From the NCBI GenBank assembly GCA_956465555.1, contig OY101130.1, positions 744,001 to 808,000 of the forward strand: a stretch of DNA of 64,000 bases, read 5' to 3'. Shown one piece after another: positions 33,280 to 43,391 of this stretch. This DNA comes from Nitzschia sp. pyKryTriq1 (lineage: Eukaryota > Bacillariophyta > Bacillariophyceae > Bacillariales > Bacillariaceae). Within the stretch, counting starts at the first letter, position 1, and every line of letters begins with the position of its first letter. The position numbers and the translations under genes are program-made. Under the pieces are notes generated by a model. The model saw only the letters and a program-made list of their open reading frames with translations. It searched no databases and was not told the DNA's origin.

Positions 33280-36028
33280 ATGGCGAAAGGAAAGGAAGCC
33301 AACGCAAACGACAGTCGTTTCTTCACGACACAGAAGAAGGGTGAGATGCATGAGCTGCGAATGGAGCTTCATGCGACTGAGAAACAGGTCAAAGTCGACG
33401 CCGTCAAGAAGGTCATTGCCAGCATGACCGTGGGAAAGGACGTTTCCATGCTCTTCACTGATGTTTTGAACTGCGTCCAAACTGGCAACATCGAGTTGAA
33501 GAAACTGGTTTACTTGTATCTTATTAACTACGCCAAGACCCAGCCTGAGTTGACTTTGCTTGCAGTCAATACCTTCGTCAAGGACTCGAATGATGCGAAC
33601 CCACTCATTCGAGCTCTGGCTGTACGCACCATGGGCTGCATTCGTGTCGACCGCATTACCGAGTATCTCTGCGAACCGCTTAGCCGCGCTCTACGGGACG
33701 AGGACCCCTATGTGCGCAAGACTGCCGCTGTTTGTGTTGCCAAGTTGTACGATATTGCGCCTGATCTCGTCGCCGAGCGAGGCTTTCTGGAAACCTTGCA
33801 CGACCTGATCAGCGACTCGAACCCTTCGGTTGTAGCCAATGCTGTCGCCGCGTTGTCGGAAATTGCCGAAGCCTCGGGAAAGGACGTGATGAAGATTTCA
33901 GCTGCGGTCTTGCAGAAACTACTTGCAGCACTCAACGAGTGCACTGAGTGGGGTCAGGTGTTTATTCTGGACTCCCTTGCCAAATACACTCCAGCCGATG
34001 GCCGAGAAGCCGAAGGAATCATTGAGCGAGTAACTCCGCGCTTGCAGCATGCTAACTCGGCGGTCGTAATGTCTGCAGTCAAAGTCATCCTGAGCTACAT
34101 GGAGTTAATGGGCTCTTCGAACAGCGACGCCATCCGCGCATTGACCCGAAAACTGGCACCGCCTCTTGTAACCCTGCTCAATAGCGAACCGGAAATCCAG
34201 TACGTCGCGCTCAGGAATATCAATCTTATTGTCCAAAAGCGGCCCCATATTTTGGAAAACGAGATCAAGGTCTTCTTCTGCAAGTACAATGATCCAATTT
34301 ATGTCAAGATGGAAAAGTTGGAAATTATCATCAAGCTGGTGTCAGAGAAAAATATCGACCAAGTGCTTTTGGAGTTGAAGGAATACGCAACCGAAGTCGA
34401 TGTTGATTTTGTACGCAAATCTGTCTCTGCTATTGGACGCTGTGCTGTGAAACTTGAACGTGCTGCCGAGCGATGCATTGGTGTTTTGCTAGAATTGATT
34501 CAGACCAAGGTCAACTACGTCGTGCAGGAATCTGTGATTGTGATCAAGGACATCTTCCGACGATACCCTAACCGCTATGAATCTATCATTGCAACCCTCT
34601 GTGACAACCTTGATACACTGGACGAGCCTTTGGCCAAAGCATCGATGATTTGGATCATTGGAGAGTACGCTGAACGTATCGACAATGCGGATGAGCTACT
34701 TGATACTTTCCTTGAGACTTTCGAAGAAGAAGACCCCGCAGTGCAGCTACAGTTGCTAACTGCCACTGTAAAGTGCTTCCTGAAGAATCCCGAAGACACA
34801 CAAGATATGGTCCAACGTGTACTTGATCTGGCCACTGAAGAGTCAGACAATCCCGATCTACGCGATAGAGGTTTCATCTATTGGCGTCTTCTCAGTACAG
34901 ATCCAGAGGCCGCGAAGATGGTTGTGCTGGGAGACAAGCCTGTGATTGAAGATGACACCTTTAGATTGGATCCTACTCTGTTGAACATTTTGATTGGGCA
35001 AATCGCTACTTTATCTAGCGTCTACCACAAACCCCCCGAAGCATTTGTAGTTCGCCGAGGGGCAGGTATTACTGGAGGTTTGGACGACGACGAAGATGAT
35101 GACGACGATGAAGACTACGAAGGAGAAGGCGACGGTGACTTGCTTGACATCGGTGGTATGGCTATAAGCGATGGTGGTGGTGGAATGGTAAGTCAATGCT
35201 GCATGTGAATCTATCCTCCCGCATCAAGAATATTTGGATTATGTCTAACCCCTGTCTTTCTGTTCACCTTTTCGGCTCCAGTATGAAACCAAAGCACCCA
35301 TGAATAAGGTTGTCGGTCCCGAGAAATCAAATGGAATCGAGGTACATGCCGGTTTCCGCCAGCTTAATGGAACAATCCGCTTGGAGATGGAACTAAATAA
35401 TATTGCATCCCCCGCTGACATCCAAGCTCTTGCGATACAACTCAATAAGAATGCGTTTGGACTTAGCCCTGCGAGCCAACAAATTGTGTGTAATCCACCA
35501 ATCAAACCAGGAAGTAGCGGCAAAAACACAATCGAGATGGTGGTTACTCCTTCAATGCTGGCACCATCGCCAAGTGGACAGCCTGCTTCACCACAGATTC
35601 AGGTTGCCATCAAGAACATGCAAACCGGGACAGTCTTTTACTTTGCTGTGAACTTCAATTTGGAAGCCCTTTTTTCACCGGAGGGAACCATGGAACGATC
35701 TTCTTTCATCGAATCTTGGAAGGGAATCGACGATCGAAACGAGTTGTATGGCACCGTGAGCGACCTCCCTCCCTCAAGTGTTGACATTGATTCCGTTATC
35801 AACAAATTCAAGGCGAACAATGTGTTTTTTATTGCTCGTCGTCCAGTGCCGAATGCAGAGGGCCAGGAAGTCGTATACTTTTCCATGAGGACTGTGACGA
35901 ACATGGAGTTCTTGGCCGAGCTAACTTTCAAACAGGGTGTGAATGCTTGTAAGATTTGCCTGAAGACGGAGAATGCCGCATACGGACCTTTGGCGAAACA
36001 GGCGTTGGAGTCTCTCCTACGCAACTAG
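33280..36028 (+). CDS. AP-1/AP-2 complex beta-adaptin (884 aa)
   Basis: Two exons, 33280..35187 and 35282..36028, phase 0 over a 94-nt intron. It is a large subunit of clathrin adaptor complexes at the trans-Golgi or plasma membrane. The trunk of helical repeats is clear: [75 protein letters not shown] and [18 protein letters not shown]. An acidic hinge ([19 protein letters not shown]) precedes the intron. The short ear starts at [11 protein letters not shown] and ends [17 protein letters not shown] beta-adaptin shared by AP-1 and AP-2 is usual in protists, so the complex cannot be told apart. The hinge is short and lacks an obvious LLNLD clathrin box, which may be divergent. Confidence 0.95.
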
Positions 36029-36770
36029 GACGTGACGACAGAAGAGAAAACACTCTATCCTTCGAAAAAATCGTTTATCCAACATAATATTAGACAAATC
36101 CGACGATTCTTGGATTCTTTCGTTCGGGCTGAATTACTCTTGGAGCCTGCGTAGATGTCGGACCTGCTTCAAAAATGTTTTTATTCGTGCATGCAACGAT
36201 ACCGTTGAAAGCACATCACCACTATCACTTGCGTATTGTTCATACTCACGTTTTGAAAAAATCATTATAACAATTCCTGTCTTCTTCCATAACAAGTTAC
36301 GCTCCTTATTTTTGATAGCTCCCCATGGTCGATTGTTCAATTAAGAGGCATGAAAAATCGTAACAGTGTCGAAAATTCTGTTTGCTTCAAGTGTCTGCCC
36401 TCACTGTCACATTCAGTCTACCTGTTTATACGAAGTAGATTCAAATAAGACTATGATCGTCGTTGCGAATAGCCCTGCAGGTGAAGCTGCCGACACCCGA
36501 CACGCTTTCTTGTAAAAAGCAAGTAAGGGCGGCCACGACAGCTACCTACCGTATATAATGTACTATACTATGCCTTGTGCTCGAGAGAGGCAAATGAGGG
36601 GAGCCGTTTCACCTGAAGTTGCATTGGGAAATGAGATATTACAGAAGATACGAGTTGTTCATCACAAAAACAGTATCAGGCTTGCTCTCGTTTGCAAGAA
36701 AATAAACCGTTGTGATCTGCACCGGTAGGGAGTACGAGAAAGAAAAGTAATCTGCTTTCGAGAGCGCGGC

Positions 36771-37030
36771 TTGTTCGGCAACCTTGATTCATCTCAACTG
36801 CATTCTCCAGTACTAAAATGGGTACTTGTCAAAGTCGTTACTACTTCCCACCGTGCTATCCTTGTAATTTATAGTATTGCTTCTGAGTTGGTCTTCTCGT
36901 TTGTTCGGCAACCTCGACTCTTCTCCAGTCCATTTTCCAATACTAAAATTAGTACTTGACAAAGTCATTAATACTTTGAAGCCATGCTATCTTTCTAATT
37001 TTTACCATTGCATTTTAGTAAGTCCTGTCG
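36771..37030. repeat. Imperfect tandem duplication, period 130 nt
   Basis: Copy 1 starts at 36771 and copy 2 at 36901, both with TTGTTCGGCAACC. Matching order follows in each: CTCCAGT, a TACTAAAAT...GTACTTG..AAAGTC block, GTGCTATC/ATGCTATC and an ATT-rich tail. Divergence is substantial, so the event is old. Confidence 0.75.
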
Positions 37031-39490
37031 GATTCTGTGGTGCCAATCGAATAAGCTTCTAGCCCGCCATCGTTAAGCTGGGTTATTCTCGATTCGCTTC
37101 GCACAGAGTCCTGATTTTCATTCATGACCGCTCCATCGCTGCAATCAAAGCGCAACCTTTCTACCGCTATACAAGCATATCAAAATTATGTGAGGTTTTT
37201 TCAAGACAGGGTTGCATTCCTCAGATCCACCCACCATGCTCGCTCTACTCTCGTATTACGGCGTATCTTCTCCAAGACGCAGATTTCTTCAAATTATAAC
37301 TTTCACCATACCTGATCCATCTCCAATGACTCATGACCTTTCCACACAAATGCTTACCGGTAAAAATTCACTAAAATTCGACACACTACTGTTGGTATCT
37401 TCATTTTTTATGCTAGTCACACCGAGTCAGCTCTGCTTGTACCAGGCAATCCTTTCTATTTGTGTACCATATACGATCAAAGAATTCAAAATGGGATTGT
37501 TGTACACAACACTTTCGACGGTCTTATAACTGAGCGCATTTGAGCTAGGGCTTGTCTTTAGCTCCTCCTTTGACAAAATATTGCAAATATAGGAAAGATA
37601 TATGCGAAAGTTTTCAAAGCTCTACTGCATTGTGACAACGAATCTAGGAGACGTTGGGAAAAAATAATTTCAAATTATGCCATTGTTCAGATTACCATGA
37701 AACATAGAAAGAAAAAGACCAAAGATTGCAAAAGGGTTAACCAATTCGAAAAGGTTTGATCCTGCGTTCACGTCTTACATCGCTTTAAGCGCTCTTGTCT
37801 ACAGAGATCGCTGATAAAGCCTTATCAGCAGTCTTTCAACCAAGCGTTACCGTTGTTGATTTCCCGAAGATCTGATCATTGTACTTTTTGAATGAGATTT
37901 TGAAGTTGGTGAAAAATTTCTTCCTTGGCTAGGAATAATGACCATATTGAACGAATTTCTTGGCGCACAAATAAAGCATTTCTACTTTTGCAGTATCTGG
38001 TTTCTGTCGACGGGATTTTTTTCAATTATTGATATGTTGAGTCCATGCGATGGAAATTTGGGACATTGAGGTGATGACCTAAGTCCAAAGTTATTAAACA
38101 CTGATTGATGGATGACGAAAGATTGAAGATGGGATTCAAACATTCCCTTAACACGCTAATGTTGATTATTCTGATTTTGATCCACGATTTTCCAACAGCA
38201 ATCGATGTTCAGGTAAACGCGTAAATCCTCTGCTGTCGATAAAGAGCAAACTCCTACTTAATGAAGTTACGCCAATGAATCATTTTCGTTTGATGGCAAG
38301 GGATCCGAATTCTTAGAAATCATTTGTTTAGTATTAGGTAGGCAAAATTTCTACTGAAGTGGCTTCGACTTGTACTCGTGAGATATGTTGTATTGAGTCC
38401 TAGACATGAATTGCAGACTTAAGCTCGAAAAATAAGAAATGATATTTGTGCACACTGGAAAACCTTGTTCAATTATGATTAAACAGTCAATATAGGGAAA
38501 TCATCTTGGGGAGATCATATTCTGAGGGGAATATTTCTCATGATTAACAATTCGCAAAAAGACGTATAGCCTTCCGATTGCAGTGTATACAGTATGAATG
38601 GTACTTCTAATACGCATTAGGGTAACTGTCACAAAAAATAGCCATGCAGATACCTAGTAAATCGTTCGAATGACTTATGAAGATTATCGCCAGATAATGT
38701 CGAAAAGGTGCTTCGCTATTGGAACAGCAGCAAACGCCTATTGAACGATAAAGTTATCATTGCTTTGCATATGCAACAGAACAAGCATAAGGCTGCTAGG
38801 ATATGTTACGAACCGTTATCTATCAAAGACAGTAGCATAGTCAAAGACAGAATAAAGAGAAGAGAAACAGCATATGACGAGACCAGAAACCTGTTGCAAT
38901 GTTGAAATTTCCAGGCTGCCTTAGTTGACTTGATCCACGCAGGCGAGAAGCACGCAGGAGACGACTGACTACTCACATTAAGGCTGGGGTACCTTCACAT
39001 AGAGAGACAGACTCCTCGATAGGACTGCCAGCATACTTTTAACACTTGTTCTTGAGGTACTTCACCTCTCTCATACAGTCGAGCCAATGACTTTACGGAT
39101 CAGACGCATGTCCCTGAGTCCGGTATGGCGCTAGATAGACAACGTTTGAAAAAGATATGAATATTTCTGTTGCTATCATACGCGTAAGACGTAGCATACG
39201 AGGTAGCATTGAAGTCCTGCGCCAATGTGTTTGGTGTCGCGGGACTCGAAAAGCGACAATGCTGGGATCAGGTCCCAGATTTATTTGGTCTAAAATAAGT
39301 ACTAGTAAGCGATCATTCTCTCCGTAACAAAAAATTACGCTGGTTATCGAATTTCGATTCTAGCTTCCAGCCGAATTCGCGTAGCGGGAATTCCTTCTTC
39401 GCATGGCTCCAATGAGACGAGAGGTTTCGTAGAATGCTGACTTTTTTACCGAGCTGCACGCACGGTGCATGAACGTTTTCAGTTGGAGAC

Positions 39491-39800
39491 GGCAAGCTTT
39501 CGAACTGCTGTCTTAGGTTTGTAAGAAAACTTTATTACCAGCTGGACCCAGATCAACTCGCCCCTCAAGACCGGATCCAATTTCAAGGCATCACCTTGGC
39601 CGAACTTCTACAGAAACCCGTACGCAGCAGACGACTATGGCTCCCTTTCGTCCGCAAGCTAGGACATGTTCAATATTCAACCGATCCACGGAGGACCGCT
39701 ACGCTGAAGTTCGCCGCTGCGCACGGCTCACAGGAAATCTACCCGGGGGGGATCGCCGCCGCGCGACTCACTGGACTTTCCCATTAGCCTTTCACCTCAT
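39491..39800 (+). pseudogene. Coding-like remnant of unknown origin
   Basis: The frame from about 39491 reads FVRKLYYQLDPDQLAPQDRI, then QFQGITLAELLQKPVRSRR, then LWLPFVRKL. Its composition is that of a real protein and its G+C is higher than the AT-rich flanks. No start codon, partner exon or family was recognised, and stops bound it. It may be a transposon or gene fragment. Confidence 0.35.
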
Positions 39801-40212
39801 GTTTCACCTCCATGTATACACATCTTTTGAAGCACGGAGGTTCCGTGCTCACCTCGTTCTAGCACAGGACGTTTCGGCGCTCCTCACTGCAGGCAAGATA
39901 AAGCCGTCGAGGCAATACAGGTTCGCTCAAGTAGGAGGCAGTAGCACACTTAATTATATTTCTCAATGAGTAGAATAGTGAAGAATGAGTACGAGTAATA
40001 ACTAAATATTACAAAAGCCTTCACAATTTTCTTGTAACCCGCCCGCAATTTGATGTACAGTCACTGACGTAGGGGCTGCTATCCAACCTTTTACCGGAAG
40101 AACAGTTGTTTCTGCACACGCGTTGCTGACAAAGGATTCGCTGATAGAGTTTACATTCAATATAGAGTAGAAGGGAACACTGATAGTCCTTTTTCTAATA
40201 AAAAATGCAGTT

Positions 40213-40776
40213 CTAAGAAGAATCCGATTCGGTCTTTCTTTTCTTCTTTTTGTTATCCTTTTCGTCTTTTTTCTTTCTCTTTTTCTTTTTGCTCTCCTTT
40301 CCCTCTGGTTCGCTTACAATGGCCTGTACTGGCGTGAACGTTTCAGTGTTTAATTTCAAATCGCGGTTCCCGAAAATACATGCCAGATCCTCGGCACTTT
40401 TCGCACCAAATTTCGCTTCTCTTAGCTTTCGAGCGTGACCAGCGTTGACTCTGTTTTGGGCTAGAGTCAATTTGGTCTTTTCTGAGCTCGATTTAGCCTC
40501 CCGCTTCTTTTTAGAAGGTTTATGGTGTGTCTGCAGCTTCTGAAGAACAGATGCAAAATGGTCCGATCTTTCCGAGCTCCCCCCTTCACTTTCAATCTTT
40601 GCCCCCAGACCGAGACCCTCTTGTCGCCTCAGTGCTCTTAAAGCATTAGTATTGGCACTCGACCTTTTCCCAATGGCTTGGCCCTCCTTCCAACCCATTT
40701 TCTGTAGCATCGTCGAGCCTACGTTGCTCTTTCTCCATTCAAGGTTGCGGGAGTCTTCCGTGGCAACAATCGTCAT
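40213..40776 (-). CDS. G-patch protein, PINX1/Pxr1-like (187 aa)
   Basis: ATG at 40776 (an in-frame TTG at 40788 is not needed). The G-patch is residues about 15-60: NVGSTMLQKMGWKEGQAIGK and, after a variable loop, RRQEGLGLGAK. In PINX1/Pxr1 this motif activates the DEAH helicase Prp43/DHX15 in ribosome biogenesis. Downstream, NAGHARKLREAKFGAKSAED followed by LACIFG resembles the short conserved block of PINX1 homologs. The Lys-rich tail (KKKKRKKKDEKDNKKKKRK) is typical nucleolar targeting. Assignment to PINX1 rather than another small G-patch protein is probable but not certain. Confidence 0.75.
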   Translation of the reverse strand: MTIVATEDSRNLEWRKSNVGSTMLQKMGWKEGQAIGKRSSANTNALRALRRQEGLGLGAKIESEGGSSERSDHFASVLQKLQTHHKPSKKKREAKSSSEKTKLTLAQNRVNAGHARKLREAKFGAKSAEDLACIFGNRDLKLNTETFTPVQAIVSEPEGKESKKKKRKKKDEKDNKKKKRKTESDSS

Positions 40777-41497
40777 GGCGTTTGACAAATTGACTGACTG
40801 TACTTACAGGAACCTGTTTGGAAGGGAAACAAGCTTTAACGCCGACACAGATGCGACGATATGCGTTCTACGAGTATGGGTACTTGTACTCGTACTTGTA
40901 AAATAATGGTCGGCCCTTGCTTTGAGGTTTACTGTCTTGATTGGCGTGGTCGGTCGGTGCAAGGCAAGCGAGCGTTGGTGGTGGTGGATGATGGTGGATG
41001 GTCCAGAGAGCGCGCATGGAGCGCAAAGACTTCGCAACGAGGCATTTGACATCAAGGGAATAAGGCTATTTCTTCCCCTGACCGGAAACGGGGAACGGGA
41101 AAAGCGGAAATCCGGTTCGCCGTTTCCCGTTTTCGATCGCCCCTAAATAATGTGGTTTCTTCTCGCCAGCGGGCAACCGGAGGCGGGATTTGAGTAGCTG
41201 CAGAGTCTGTCCTTCGTGGACACGAGCTCTGAGTTGTATTTACGAGGGGAGAAAACTGACGTTGACAAATCTCCCCGGTGTCATCCCCCCAAAATTTATT
41301 CTGAACATTCCACGCGTTGACGCAGAGATGCGACATTTTGTCAAAAGCAGATTTCGATGGATGTCGTCGCTCTCGTCGCTCGTGTCTCGTTGCATCCAAT
41401 CTCCATCCACCCATGTTCATTTTTGTTCATCCCACAACGCCGAACTGAGGTATTGTTGGTAGTTTCCATTTCAGCATTTTGTTTTCATTTCGAAACC
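40777..41497. promoter_or_regulatory. Divergent promoter region between G-patch gene and GrpE
   Basis: About 0.7 kb with no gene. TACTCGTACTTGTA-like palindromic repeats lie at about 40870-40902, and an inverted GC-rich run (TTTCCCGTTTCC and GGAAACGGGGAA-like arms) at about 41085-41135. Confidence 0.4.
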
Positions 41498-42422
41498 ATG
41501 AGTTTGCGGTTTTTTCAACTCTTCCCTCTCCTTTTCCTGGTGTCTTCATTTTGGGGGGAAGTGTCTTTGGCGCTGGCCCCACCCGGTCACCATCACCAAC
41601 AACGGACCCACCATCGAGTCTCCCAGACTCTGGTGTCGAAAGGTGCTGTACCCGTACAGGTAGGCAAGGCGGGACCAACCATCCTGTACATGCAAGGTGA
41701 TGACGAGTCTGCGGATGCCGTTTCGCAGGAGCAGGAGCAGCAGGACGATGACCCGGTTGAGGAGACAAGTGAACCAACGGAGGATCCCGAGGTCGTCGCT
41801 TTGAAAGAAGAAATCGCGAGTCTAGAATCTCAATTGAAAAGCAAGAAGTCTTCGCTTTCCTATGCCCTTGATCAAGTCGAGGAATATTCCAAGGCAGGAT
41901 ATGCGCGGGCTGTCGCAGAAATGGAAAACATGCGTCGGGTTAGAAGTGTAAGTAAAACGAAGCTCGTCCTCAAATTTTGTTTCTTTCTCAACGCGGACTG
42001 ACGACTCTTTTTCTCATTGCGCTTTGCGCTTCTACACCCTCTCGAAGAGCATGAATTCGTCCAATAAATCGAATGCGATGGCGGGGGTTCTGAGAGACTT
42101 CTTGCCCGTTTATGACACCCTTAATGCCTTGAAAGAGAAATACGCAAACGATGAATTCGGCAGCAAATATGGTGGCCTCTCCATTGGTCCGACTTTCGCA
42201 AAGATGGGCATCAAGGAGTTTTCAATCTCGGAGGGAGAAGCGCTGGACCTTATCCGTATGAATGTTGTAGGTTCCGAATACTCTGGAGCGGCGAAAGACA
42301 CCGTCATTGCTCAGGTGGCACCCGGAATGGACCTTGAAGGGAATGTCATCCGCGCCGCTCAGTGCATTACTAGCTTAGGTAGCGAGGAAATCGGAGCCGA
42401 AGAATCCCCGAGTAAACAGTAA
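41498..42422 (+). CDS. grpE: GrpE nucleotide-exchange factor, plastid (274 aa)
   Basis: Two exons, 41498..41947 and 42048..42422, phase 0. It is the exchange factor for plastid Hsp70/DnaK. The N-terminus SLRFFQLFPLLFLVSSF is a signal peptide; the LALAPP that follows fits the diatom plastid motif with Leu at +1. An acidic linker (QEQEQQDDDPVEETSEPTED) precedes a long helix EIASLESQLKSKKSSLSYAL. The GrpE core is clear: ARAVAEMENMRRVR before the intron, then AGVLRDFLPVYDTLNAL and the beta-domain GPTFAKMGIKEFSISEGE, AKDTVIAQVAPGMDLEGNVI and RAAQC. The end is ESPSKQ. The alternative open frame upstream of 41498 is discarded because the signal peptide begins here. Confidence 0.92.
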
Positions 42423-43391
42423 ATCGAAGGTTATTGTGAGACAAATTTCAGAAATTGCATGTTGTCATGAAATGATCTATCGGAGCCATAATGGCCACAA
42501 ACACCCCTAAAGCTGCTGCAGCAAAGTTAGAGCCATGTTTGTACAGTAGGGGAGCACCTTTACGTACAACGTGGACAAAACAATTGCATGCAGTTATAGT
42601 CGGGCAACTCTAGTGAGATAATCTAGTAGAGACAGCAAGCGGCAAAAAGAAAAAGACCTGCAGTCAACAATTTTACAATGGCGAGTGGAGGGAGCGACCA
42701 AAATTAATTAACTACTACTTTCCCAGTACTGTACCAGTAGAGGCGGCACGCTCCGCTCACCGCTTCTGCTAGTCTTCTTCCGTCGGATTCGTAGGACTGA
42801 ATTAGTTGGAAATTTTGTACGGTCTAGTTACTGTCCACGCCACTCCATCTCTAGCCCTCCACTCTCCCTGCGTCACGCTGTCCTGACACAGACACCGGGA
42901 CACACTGGGAGTGTTTTTCTCTACTTTGGGGCCACGCACTTCGTGCAACATGGAGGACACAAGCAGGCTAGAGATAGCTAGACCAGTAAGGCCGCATTCG
43001 CGCCGTAAATCACGAGTTCATTCCGGCACACAGCCTCTTCTAGTCCCACTAGTCCGCTCTAGGCTGGTACTGTACTACCACTCCTCGAGAGTAGACCTCT
43101 ATGTACAGCGGGACTCATACCTACCGTGGTACCGTACCAGGTACTCTCTGTGTGTTCAGCCCCGGCGCCCAAGCCCCCCAAGCAGAGACACCCGGTGTCC
43201 GTGCGACAAACGGCGAAATGGACAGACCAAAAATGATCCAGCAGCACAGAGAAAACAGCTCTGGCTATAATTAAATTGTTTGATACTCTACTGTAGGCTA
43301 GACTTTTGTGCAGCAGCATTACAAGACAAGCTCGCGGAAAGAATAATAAAATTCTTTCTTCTCTCTAGTAGTCCTCTGCAAACGCAACACG
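42423..43391. other. Intergenic region, no gene seen
   Basis: This 0.97 kb has GTACC-type palindromes at about 42726-42735 and 43065-43145. ORFs at 42911 and 43059 are short and lack recognisable features. Confidence 0.5.

Larger units (their letters stand above)
36029..40212. other. 4.2 kb gene-poor region, AT-rich in its middle
   Basis: No complete gene is seen between beta-adaptin and the G-patch gene. Sampled 60-nt lines between 37.6 and 38.6 kb have about 32-38% G+C by hand count, well below neighbouring coding DNA. It contains a 130-nt imperfect tandem duplication (36771-37030), a short open stretch at 38708..38905 (ends KDRIKRRETAYDETRNLLQC) and a coding-like fragment at 39491-39800. 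The last 400 nt or so are probably the 3' side of the G-patch gene. Confidence 0.5.
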
